NCBI GenBank assembly: GCA_945971355.1
Contig: CAMFPD010000003.1
Location: 1-36,062, forward strand
Reading direction: 5' to 3'
From: an uncultured Lachnobacterium sp.
GTDB taxonomy: Bacteria > Bacillota > Clostridia > Lachnospirales > Lachnospiraceae
DNA: 36,062 bases
A program made the translations under genes and the position numbers. This document shows, piece by piece, positions 24,959 to 33,300 of the stretch (position 1 is its first letter; the number at the start of each line of letters is the position of its first letter). A model generated the notes under the pieces. That model searched no databases and had not been told where the DNA came from. It saw only the letters and a program-made list of their open reading frames with translations.

Positions 24959-25224
24959 ATATTAGGGGCGCTTCCGAACAACTCGAGCGCTTTTTTCGGA
25001 TAAAAAAGAGTAAAAAGCGCTCTCAAACAAAGTTCTCCCTGCGCCCCACTTTTCCTTCGTACGGGCTCTAAGGCCGGCACGAATGGCCCCTGAATCGTTG
25101 TCCGTGTGGGGAGAACAATTTGGGGCGCACTGTCAAACGTTTGAAGAACAACCTTCTATCGAAGAAGGCAAAAAGTGACATCGGCAAATCTTGGCTTTGC
25201 GGCTAGGTTTCTGAGAAGATGCAT
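24776..25224. repeat. Large imperfect palindrome, about 450 nt, G+C-rich core
   Basis: This fills most of a 680-bp stretch without a recognised gene. The two halves pair in strict nested order: 24776-24783 with 25217-25224; 24823-24829 with 25185-25191; 24843-24852 with 25164-25173; 24857-24861 with 25151-25155; 24865-24870 with 25141-25146; 24891-24913 with 25097-25119 (22 of 23); 24921-24944 with 25063-25086 (20 of 24); 24950-24954 with 25052-25056; 24965-24971 with 25041-25047; 24985-24995 with 25012-25022 (11 bp, 16-nt loop). G+C over 24901-25140 is 125 of 240 bases, clearly above the neighbourhood. No target-site duplication or transposase is seen. Could be a non-autonomous mobile repeat, two inverted copies of an older unit, or a structured RNA. 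Confidence 0.8.
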
Positions 25225-25417
25225 ATATAGTTTTGTATGTATATAATACGTAAATAGGGTGCCATATCATATCAGATAAAAGCACAACAGAACTGCCCAT
25301 GCAGCGAGTAAGAAATGCTCCCATCCGCGTACCATAAAATTGCAGGAGGCAACGCATTACGGATATAAGAACAAAGTTTGAATAAGTGATATATAGCGTT
25401 AATGAGGACAGGAACAT
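25225..25417. other. Intergenic stretch before queH, nothing recognised
   Basis: An AT-rich part with TATATA repeats and a TATAAT at 25242-25247 that lacks a matching -35 box, then a mixed stretch with only short possible hairpins. I looked for a preQ1-type leader because queuosine genes often have one, and saw no match to the short preQ1 aptamer pattern. Confidence 0.4.
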
Positions 25418-26080
25418 ATGAATAAGGTGAATTATCAGTTAGTGATGGAAAACATAATTAAGGAGAACTGTTTGGAGAAGGGGCAGATAAAGGAAAAGCT
25501 TCCAACGTTGCTGCTTCACAGCTGCTGTGCACCATGCAGCAGCTATTGCCTGGCAGTGTTGTCACAGTATTTCAATGTCACAGTGTATTATTATAATCCC
25601 AACATATATCCCCCAGAGGAATATGAAATGAGAGCAAAAGAGCAGCAACGTTTCATAAATGAGTACCCAATGGCAAGTGAGGTAAGATTTGTGGAAGGAC
25701 CATATGATACAGAGAGCTTTTATAATATGGCGAAGGGACTTGAGAAGGTGCCAGAGGGCGGAGAGAGATGCTTTAAGTGCTATGAACTAAGACTCAGGGA
25801 GAGTGCAAAGTATGCTCTTGATAATGGATTTGATTTTTTTACAACAACATTATCAATAAGTCCCCTTAAGAATGCCAAGAAACTCAATGAGATAGGAAAG
25901 CAGCTGGAAGAAGAGTTTGGTGTCAAATACTTGTATTCTGATTTTAAGAAAAAGGAAGGCTATAAGAAGTCTACAGAAATATCTAATGAGTATGGCATGT
26001 ACAGACAATATTATTGTGGTTGTGTGTATTCAAAAAAACAGCGTGATGATGAAATCGCGCAAAAAAATGCCACAGAATAG
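25418..26080 (+). CDS. queH: Epoxyqueuosine reductase QueH
   Basis: 220 residues, DUF208/QueH family. Carries out the last step of queuosine tRNA modification, reducing epoxyqueuosine. The three cysteine motifs of the Fe-S and second metal site are present: CCAPC at 36-40 (LLLHSCCAPCSSYC), RCFKCYELRL, and YYCGCVYSKKQ near the C-terminus. The conserved YYYNPNIYP and FTTTLSISPLKN segments are intact. It replaces the cobalamin-type QueG in many anaerobes. AGGACAGGA lies just before the ATG. It stands alone between the palindromic element and argH. Confidence 0.95.
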   Translation: MNKVNYQLVMENIIKENCLEKGQIKEKLPTLLLHSCCAPCSSYCLAVLSQYFNVTVYYYNPNIYPPEEYEMRAKEQQRFINEYPMASEVRFVEGPYDTESFYNMAKGLEKVPEGGERCFKCYELRLRESAKYALDNGFDFFTTTLSISPLKNAKKLNEIGKQLEEEFGVKYLYSDFKKKEGYKKSTEISNEYGMYRQYYCGCVYSKKQRDDEIAQKNATE

Positions 26081-26120
26081 TAGCTATGATTATTTGATAT
26101 GGATTAACAAAAATAGTTTG

Positions 26121-26149
26121 TTGAATCATGTCTTTTAGTAATATATAAT
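26121..26149 (+). promoter_or_regulatory. Probable promoter of argH
   Basis: TTGAAT (26121-26126), 17 nt, TATAAT (26144-26149), 55 bp before the argH start. Confidence 0.6.
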
Positions 26150-26204
26150 TTAGAAATGTATAAATATGCAAGAATATAATTTGAAGTTATAGGAGGATAA
26201 AGAG

Positions 26205-27593
26205 ATGGCTCAGTTATGGGGCGGACGTTTCACAAAGGAAACTGACAAATTAGTTTATAATTTTAATGCTTCGATTTCTTTTGATCAGAAATTTTATAAG
26301 CAGGATATAGAGGGAAGTAAGGCTCATGTTAAAATGCTTGGAAAACAAGGGATTTTAACAGAACAGGAGATGAATGATATCTTAGACTGTCTTGACAATA
26401 TTCTTAGTGATGTTGAGTCAGGAGCACTTGCCATAACAGATGAATATGAGGATATTCACAGCTTTGTGGAAGCTAATCTTATTGATAGATTAGGTGATAC
26501 TGGTAAAAAGCTCCATACAGGAAGAAGCCGTAATGATCAGGTTGCACTTGATATGCGACTTTATACAAGAGACCAGGTGGTTGAGACAGATGAGCTTTTG
26601 AAGTCACTTTTACAGGTTATTCTACGTATAATGAAAGAGAATACCGAGACTATTATGCCAGGTTTTACACATTTGCAAAAAGCCCAGCCAATTACACTTG
26701 CTCATCACATGGGAGCATATTTTGAGATGTTCAAAAGAGATAGAAGTCGTCTCCATGACATATATGAGAGAATGAATTACTGTCCACTTGGTTCGGGTGC
26801 TCTGGCAGGAACTACATATCCACTGGACAGGGAATACACAGCAGAGCTTCTGGGTTTTTATGGTCCAACATTAAACAGTATGGATGGGGTATCTGACAGA
26901 GACTATCTCATTGAGTTTTTGTGTGCACTGTCAACAATTATGATGCATCTTTCCAGATTCTCTGAGGAGGTAATAATCTGGAACTCAAATGAGTATCAGT
27001 TTGTAGAGATTGATGATGCTTACAGTACTGGAAGCAGCATCATGCCTCAGAAGAAAAACCCAGATATTGCGGAACTCGTTCGTGGAAAAACAGGAAGAGT
27101 ATACGGCGCACTTAATTCAATTCTCACAACTATGAAGGGAATACCACTTGCTTATAATAAGGATATGCAGGAGGATAAGGAGTTAAGCTTTGATGCATTC
27201 GATACTGCAAAGGGATGTATAGCACTTTTTACAGGTATGCTTGACACAATGAAATTTAACAATGATGTGATGCGTAAGAGTGCTAATAATGGATTCACAA
27301 ATGCAACAGATGCTGCCGATTATCTTGTAAAACATGGTGTACCATTTAGAGATGCTCATGGTATCGTAGGACAGATTGTACTTTACTGTCTCCACAAGGG
27401 AATCGCTATTGATGATATGAAGCTTGAAGAGTTAAAAGCAATCAGCCCTGTGTTCGAAGAGGACATATATGATGCTATCTCTATGGAAACCTGTGTAAAC
27501 ACCAGATGCACAATCGGAGCACCTTCCAAGACATCAATGGAGGATGTTATAAAAATCAATGAAGAGTATTTGTGCAATACTAACAAGTTTTAA
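26205..27593 (+). CDS. argH: Argininosuccinate lyase
   Basis: 462 residues, the usual length. Splits argininosuccinate into arginine and fumarate, the last step of arginine synthesis. Diagnostic segments: MAQLWGGRFTKETD at the N-terminus, EDIHSFVEANL, HTGRSRNDQVALDMRL, PGFTHLQKAQPITLAHH, and the superfamily signature GSSIMPQKKNPDIAEL with the catalytic serine loop. AGGAGGA precedes the ATG. argG is not in the window, so the gene appears to be transcribed alone from its own promoter. Confidence 0.97.
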   Translation: MAQLWGGRFTKETDKLVYNFNASISFDQKFYKQDIEGSKAHVKMLGKQGILTEQEMNDILDCLDNILSDVESGALAITDEYEDIHSFVEANLIDRLGDTGKKLHTGRSRNDQVALDMRLYTRDQVVETDELLKSLLQVILRIMKENTETIMPGFTHLQKAQPITLAHHMGAYFEMFKRDRSRLHDIYERMNYCPLGSGALAGTTYPLDREYTAELLGFYGPTLNSMDGVSDRDYLIEFLCALSTIMMHLSRFSEEVIIWNSNEYQFVEIDDAYSTGSSIMPQKKNPDIAELVRGKTGRVYGALNSILTTMKGIPLAYNKDMQEDKELSFDAFDTAKGCIALFTGMLDTMKFNNDVMRKSANNGFTNATDAADYLVKHGVPFRDAHGIVGQIVLYCLHKGIAIDDMKLEELKAISPVFEEDIYDAISMETCVNTRCTIGAPSKTSMEDVIKINEEYLCNTNKF

Positions 27594-27618
27594 TTAAATA
27601 ATTTAGTAATTTAATTAA
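27590..27618 (+). terminator. AT-only hairpin at the end of argH
   Basis: A perfect 10-bp stem made only of A and T (27590-27599 with 27609-27618) overlaps the argH stop codon. There is no T-run directly after it, so it may be weak or incidental. Confidence 0.3.
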
Positions 27619-27627
27619 GTTTGTTAG

Positions 27628-27656
27628 TTGTATTTTTTAGATAAGTAAAGTAATAT
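27628..27656 (+). promoter_or_regulatory. Probable promoter of asd
   Basis: TTGTAT (27628-27633), 17 nt, TAATAT (27651-27656). The leader then holds a 7-bp hairpin with one G-T pair (27675-27681 with 27687-27693, 5-nt loop) before the ribosome site. The leader is too short for a lysine riboswitch. Confidence 0.4.
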
Positions 27657-27724
27657 ATTTACTACAAAGACAGTTGTTCGCGTGAGGCGGACAGGTAAAA
27701 AGAGGATTAGAGGAGAAATTTAGC

Positions 27725-28816
27725 ATGAGCGAAAAGTTAAAGGTAGGTATTCTTGGCGGAACAGGAATGGTAGGACAGAGATTTATCTCATTACTTGAGA
27801 ACCATCCATGGTTTGAGGTGACAACGATTGCTGCAAGTCCAAGAAGTGCTGGAAAGACATACGAGGAAGCTGTTGGAGATAGATGGAAAATGGACACTCC
27901 AATGCCAGAGGCTGTTAAGAAAATCGTGGTTATGAATGTAAACGAGGTAGAGAAGGTTGCAGCTGAAGTTGATTTTGTATTCTCAGCAGTAGACATGTCA
28001 AAGGACGAGATTAAGAAAATCGAAGAGGATTACGCTAAGACTGAGACTCCGGTTGTTTCTAATAACAGCGCTCATAGATGGACTCCAGATGTGCCAATGG
28101 TTGTTCCAGAAATCAACCCAGAGCATATGGAAGTAATCAAATATCAGAAGGAACGTCTTGGTACAACAAGAGGATTCGTAGCAGTTAAGCCTAACTGTTC
28201 AATTCAGTCATATGCCCCTGTTTTAACAGCATGGAAAGAGTTTGAGCCATATGAGGTTGTAGCTACAACATATCAGGCAATTTCAGGTGCAGGAAAGACA
28301 TTTAAGGATTGGCCAGAGATGGTTGGAAATATTATTCCATTTATCGGTGGAGAGGAAGAAAAATCTGAGAAAGAGCCACTTCGTCTCTGGGGACATGTGG
28401 ATGATGAGAAGAAGGAAATCGTTCCAGCAGAGTCACCAGTTATCACATGCCAGTGTATCCGTGTGCCAGTTCTCAATGGACATACAGCTGCTGTATTTGT
28501 TAAATTCAGAAAGAATCCAACAAAGGAACAGCTTATTGAGGCATTAAAGAACTTCAGAGGAGTTCCACAGGAGCTTGAGCTTCCAAGTGCTCCAAAGCAG
28601 TTTATCACATACCACGAGGAAGAGAATCGTCCACAGGTTACACTGGATGTAAATTACGAGAACGGAATGGGAATAAACGTAGGACGTCTCAGAGAGGATA
28701 CAGTCTACGATTGGAAGTTTGTAGGACTTTCACACAACACAGTTCGTGGTGCCGCAGGTGGTGCTGTACTTTGTGCAGAGCTTCTTAAAGCACAGGGATA
28801 TATAACAAAGAAATAA
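27725..28816 (+). CDS. asd: Aspartate-semialdehyde dehydrogenase (archaeal/fungal-type)
   Basis: 363 residues. Reduces aspartyl phosphate to the semialdehyde for lysine, threonine, methionine and diaminopimelate. The NADP-binding loop is VGILGGTGMVGQRF (residues 6-19). The catalytic cysteine is C158 in KPNCSIQS. AISGAGKTFKDWP and the C-terminal HNTVRGAAGGAVL follow. The NCSIQ form of the active site marks the archaeal/fungal subclass rather than the E. coli type. TTAGAGGAGA precedes the ATG. It sits between its own promoter and a strong terminator, hence a single-gene unit. Confidence 0.95.
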   Translation: MSEKLKVGILGGTGMVGQRFISLLENHPWFEVTTIAASPRSAGKTYEEAVGDRWKMDTPMPEAVKKIVVMNVNEVEKVAAEVDFVFSAVDMSKDEIKKIEEDYAKTETPVVSNNSAHRWTPDVPMVVPEINPEHMEVIKYQKERLGTTRGFVAVKPNCSIQSYAPVLTAWKEFEPYEVVATTYQAISGAGKTFKDWPEMVGNIIPFIGGEEEKSEKEPLRLWGHVDDEKKEIVPAESPVITCQCIRVPVLNGHTAAVFVKFRKNPTKEQLIEALKNFRGVPQELELPSAPKQFITYHEEENRPQVTLDVNYENGMGINVGRLREDTVYDWKFVGLSHNTVRGAAGGAVLCAELLKAQGYITKK

Positions 28817-28847
28817 TATGTTGATATAAGAAAATATTATCTATATA

Positions 28848-28896
28848 AAATAGCATTGCTATTTGAGATTAACGCTCAGATGGTAATGCTATTTTT
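28848..28896 (+). terminator. Long-stem terminator after asd
   Basis: A stem of up to 20 bp with a few G-T or mismatched pairs (28848-28867 with 28875-28894) around a 7-nt loop, with five Ts at 28892-28896. It clearly separates asd from the ATPase operon. Confidence 0.88.
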
Positions 28897-28899
28897 GTG

Positions 28900-28927
28900 T
28901 TGAGAAAAAGTTAAAAAATGATATAAT
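28900..28927 (+). promoter_or_regulatory. Promoter of the ATPase-topB operon
   Basis: TTGAGA (28900-28905), 16 nt, TATAAT (28922-28927), directly behind the asd terminator and 29 bp before the ATPase start. Confidence 0.65.
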
Positions 28928-28956
28928 TTATTTTATCTGAGTTTATGGAGGAGATT

Positions 28957-30297
28957 ATGAAAGCTAAAAAGAGTGATCTGGCCAGATTAGAGGAAAAATA
29001 CAATAAATCTGGCAATCAGCTGGTGGTTCTCTATGGTAGAAAGGGTTGTCAGAAGGAGCAGCTGATTAAGGAATTTATAGAGGGCAAAAAGTTTTTTTAT
29101 TATAGATGCAGGCAGGCTTCTGCTGATGAGCAGCGTAAAATGATGGGGGAAGAGATTGCCAATAAGTTCGATGTGAAATTTTCCCAAAACACTTATGATG
29201 AATTTTTCAACAGGATAAAATCCGGAGATCCAACCAAGCTTGTAGTTGTCATCGATGAGGCGCAATATGTGGTGAAAAAGGATGAGGAGTTTATCAGCAG
29301 TATTATTAAGCTCAAAGAAAAAAAGCTGTATCCAGGACCTGTAATGATAATACTTGCAAGTTCGTCAATAGTCTGGGCTGAGCAGGAAGCAAAGGAGTAT
29401 TTCAAGGACACAATGAAAATCGGAGAAATGAATTTCCTTGAGGTAGTCAGAGCTTTTGAGTCATTGTCTGTGAGAGAATCAATTATGATATATGGAGTGC
29501 TTGGCGGAGTACCTGAGTATCTGGATATGTGGGATCCTGCCAAGAGCTTTAAGAAAAATATATGCAGGCTTGTTCTGTCGAAGGATGGAGCTTTGTTTAA
29601 TGAGGCAGAGACAATTATCTCACAGGAACTTAGAGAATTGTCTGTGTATAATACCATATTAGCTACAATTGCAAAGGGAAAGGACAAGCTGAATGATTTG
29701 TTCCTTGAAACAGGATTTTCCAGAGCCAAGATAAGTGTATATATGAAAAACCTCAGCCATTTTGATATTGTTAATAAAGTAATATCTTTTGAAACAGGTG
29801 GATGGGATAATGCAAAAAAGGGTGTGTACCAGATAAGTGATACATTTGTTAATTTTTGGTTTAAGTTTGTATATCCTCATTTGTCAGATTTATATCTTAT
29901 GTCAGAGGAAGAATTTTATAACACATACATAGCCGGTTCTATCAACGGGTACATGAATCGTTACTTCAGGAATGTATGTATGGAATATTTATTGCTTTTA
30001 AATCAGATGGGAGAGCTTCCAATTAAGGTTACGAAGGTTGGAACATGGATTGGAAAAACAGGAAATATTGATATAATTGCTCAAAGTGATGACAGATGTA
30101 ATATTATTGGCTTCTGTAACTGGAATGAACCACAGATGACAATGGCAAGATGCGAGCAGATGGCAGTTGCAATGGAGAAAGCAAAGCTTTCGTCTGATAA
30201 TTATTATCTGTTTTCTGCAACAGCTTTTGAGCCGGCATTGCAGCATTATGTAAAAAGGGATCCTCGATTTAAGCTTATCAATATGAACGAATTGTAA
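28957..30297 (+). CDS. AAA/DUF234-type protein with degenerate ATPase and nuclease-like sites
   Basis: 446 residues. Layout follows the archaeal-type ATPases: P-loop domain, winged helix near 245-300 (NDLFLETGFSRAKISVYMKN), and a C-terminal DUF234 PD-(D/E)XK-like domain. The Walker A, normally GRRRVGKT, reads GRKGCQKE at 27-34: K33 stays but the preceding Gly is Gln and the following Thr/Ser is Glu. Walker B (VVVIDEAQ, D100-E101) is intact. In the C-terminal domain D372 is kept, but the usual GECKW reads GFCNW (385-389), losing both Glu and Lys. It therefore probably neither hydrolyses ATP normally nor cuts DNA. ATG 28957 follows GGAGG. The topoisomerase gene starts 15 bp later, suggesting joint function. 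Confidence 0.82.
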   Translation: MKAKKSDLARLEEKYNKSGNQLVVLYGRKGCQKEQLIKEFIEGKKFFYYRCRQASADEQRKMMGEEIANKFDVKFSQNTYDEFFNRIKSGDPTKLVVVIDEAQYVVKKDEEFISSIIKLKEKKLYPGPVMIILASSSIVWAEQEAKEYFKDTMKIGEMNFLEVVRAFESLSVRESIMIYGVLGGVPEYLDMWDPAKSFKKNICRLVLSKDGALFNEAETIISQELRELSVYNTILATIAKGKDKLNDLFLETGFSRAKISVYMKNLSHFDIVNKVISFETGGWDNAKKGVYQISDTFVNFWFKFVYPHLSDLYLMSEEEFYNTYIAGSINGYMNRYFRNVCMEYLLLLNQMGELPIKVTKVGTWIGKTGNIDIIAQSDDRCNIIGFCNWNEPQMTMARCEQMAVAMEKAKLSSDNYYLFSATAFEPALQHYVKRDPRFKLINMNEL

Positions 30298-30312
30298 TTA
30301 TAAGAGGAGTAT

Positions 30313-33300
30313 ATGGGTAAATCGTTAATTATAACTGAGAAACCGTCTGTTGCTCAGGAATTTGCCAGAGTGCTTAAGGTGAGTGGCAGAAACGACGGAT
30401 ATATAGAGAATCAGGAATATGTTATATCCTGGTGTGTAGGTCATCTGGTTGGACTGGTATATCCAGAGGACTACGATATAAAGTACAAAAAATGGAGATT
30501 AGAGGATCTGCCATTTTTGCCAAAGGATTACAAGTATGATGTAATCAAGGATGTTAGAAAACAATATGACATAGTAAACAGACTTCTTCACAGAGAAGAT
30601 ATTGACCGCGTTTACTGGGCAGGTGATGCTGGAAAAGAAGGACAGACTATTGAAGAAAATATAAGAAACTTCGGCGGTGTCAGAGAGGGAATGGAGGAGC
30701 TTCGAGTATGGATTGATTCCCAGACCGAGGAGGAAATACTGCGAGGAATTAGAGAAGCAAAACCAATGTCTGACTATGCTAACCTTGGTAATTCTGGAAT
30801 AATGCGAACCATAGAGGATTATGCTATGGGAATTAATTTCTCCAGAGTTATGTCAGTTAAGTATGGAAATTTATTAAATAACGCTGCTGGAACAACCTCT
30901 TACACAGCGATTGCAGTAGGGCGTGTTATGACCTGTGTTCTAGGTATGGTTGTAATAAGAGAGCGTGAAATCAGAAACTTTAAGGAGACTGAGTTCTATA
31001 GAATTATAGGTAATTTTACAGATGCGAACGTGCAGGGAGAATGGAAGGCCATAGAGGGCTCAAAGTATTTTCAGTCACCGCTCTTGTACAAGGAAAATGG
31101 TTTTAAGGAAGAAAAGGATGCCTTGGAGTTAATTGAAAACCTTCAGGGTAAGTCTGGTGTTGTAAAACAGATTGAAAAGTCTGTCTCAAGGAAACGTGCG
31201 CCACTTTTATTCAATCTGGCTGAGCTTCAGGCCGAGTGTTCTAAACGGTTTAAAATTAGTCCTGACGAAACACTTCAGGTGGCACAGGACTTGTATGAGA
31301 AGAAGCTTACTACATATCCAAGAACTGATGCCAGAGTACTTTCAAGTTCTGTTGCCAAGGAAATTTATAAGAATGTAAGCAGACTTAAGGGATATGAACC
31401 GACAGCACAGTTTGTGGATGAGATAATGAGCAAAAAGCTGTATGCCAATATAGCTAAGACTTCATATACTGATGACAGTAAAGTGACAGACCACTATGCA
31501 ATAATTCCAACAGGACAGCTTACAGAATTGAATTCACTCAATTCCTTACAGCGTGCTGTTTTTGATGTGATTGTGAGAAGATTCCTTAGTATTTTTTATC
31601 CGGCAGCTGAATATGAGAATGTGAAGCTGACAGTAGAGGTTGAGAAAGAGAGCTTTTTCTCATCCTCAAAAGTTCTTAAATCAAAGGGATATCTGGAGGT
31701 GGCAACACCACCTAAGAAGAAATCCTTTGAGGAAGAAAATGCCAGAATTCTCGGAAATCAGGGTGCTGGTACAGATGGTTCTGAGGGTAATTCCGGAGGA
31801 GAAAATGGTGAGGATGAGATAGTTGTCAATCCAAAGGTAATGCTTGAGCTGGCTGACAGACTTAAGGCTGGTGATCAGGTTTCGGTGAATGGTTATCAGA
31901 TTAAGTTTGGTAAGACATCTCCGCCAAAGAGGTACAGCTCAGGTTCCATGGTACTTGCTATGGAAAATGCGGGACAGCTCATAGAGGATGAGGAACTTAG
32001 AGAGCAGATAAAGGGTTCAGGAATTGGAACCTCTGCAACGAGAGCTGAGATAATTAAAAAGCTTGTTAGAATTGGTTATCTGAATCTCAATAAGAAAACT
32101 CAGATATTGTCTCCGGAAAATCTCGGAGAGATGGTATTTGAGGTTGTAAGTATGACAGTTCCAGCACTATTAAATCCTCAAATGACGGCTTCATGGGAAA
32201 AAGGCCTCGAGGGAATAACTCAGGGAACGGTAGATTTCTGGGATTATAGAAATAAGCTTGAGGACTTTATTAGAAAAGAAACTGTCAAAATGATAGGTCA
32301 GGATATTCGTGAATCTCTTGCAGAAAGAATCAGTGAGTTTGCCGGCAAGAATGGACGAGGTGCAGGTGCCCGAAGAAAAATTGGAGTCAAATGTCCAGCT
32401 TGTGGTGGAGAGATTGTAACAACTCCATTCGGGTATGGCTGTGCTAATTACAAACGTGATGATGCCAATAGCTGTAAGTTTGTGCTGGGAGAAATAGCTG
32501 GAAATGTAATTCCAGAGGAACAGGTTATAAAACTTATATCAGATGGTAGAACTGATTTGATAAAAGGCTTTAAGTCGAAGGCAGGCAAGAGGTTTGATGC
32601 GATACTGACTTCGTCAATGGAGGATGGGAGATATAATATCAAATTCGAATTTCAGGATACGGAGCCTGAACCGGTAGAGGGGCTGATGTGTCCTGTCTGT
32701 GGAGGACAGATATTAAAGACAGCTTTTGGGTACAGATGCGAGCATTTTGACAGGGAAAATCCGTTTGGATGTGGAATTAGTATAGGTCAGATTGCAGGAA
32801 AAAAGCTTAGCCATGAGACTGTCGTACAGCTTTTAACAGAACGAAAGACTGATACAATACGTGGCTTCAAGTCAAAGACAGGCAAGAAGTTTGATGCCTG
32901 TCTTGTGATAAAAAAGGACGAGCACGATAAGGAAACAATCCAATTTGATTTTGAAAATGTGGAGGATGAAATCCTTAAGGATGTGGTATGTCCAGTATGC
33001 GGTGGAGGAATCAAGAAAACCTCCTTTGGATTTGGATGTGTCAATTACCGAAAGGATGATCCGGAAAGCTGTCGTTTCTCAGTAGGTCAGATAGCAGGCA
33101 AAACTATAAGTGAAGCAAATGTGAGACAGCTTCTCACAGAAGGTAGAACAGAAACAATCAGAGGCTTTAAGTCAAAGTCCGGCAGCAAGTTTGATGCATG
33201 TCTTAAGCTTGAGGAAAATAGAATTGTTTTTGATTTTGAGCAGGTGACAGATGACATTGTAAAGGATGTGGTATGTCCAGCCTGTGGAGGTGCAATCAAA

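Noticed and set aside
24838..25080. 80-codon minus-strand frame inside the palindrome
   Set aside because: No ribosome site. It spans the hairpin tip and both arms, so it is treated as a by-product of the inverted repeat; kept only as part of the arm comparison.
24891..25119. Integron attC site
   Set aside because: It folds like a long imperfect hairpin, but is longer than known attC sites and I see no integrase-site core pair or cassette array.
24776..25224. CRISPR array or insertion sequence
   Set aside because: No regularly spaced direct repeats and no transposase reading frame; the symmetry is inverted, not direct.
25133..25417. 94-codon minus-strand frame divergent from queH
   Set aside because: No Shine-Dalgarno on the minus strand, overlaps the palindrome's right arm, no recognisable domain.
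25225..25417. preQ1 riboswitch before queH
   Set aside because: Considered because queuosine genes often have one; no match to the short aptamer's C-rich and A-rich segments was seen.
27657..27724. Lysine riboswitch before asd
   Set aside because: Leader is only about 70 nt with one 7-bp hairpin; the known aptamer needs about 170 nt and several helices.
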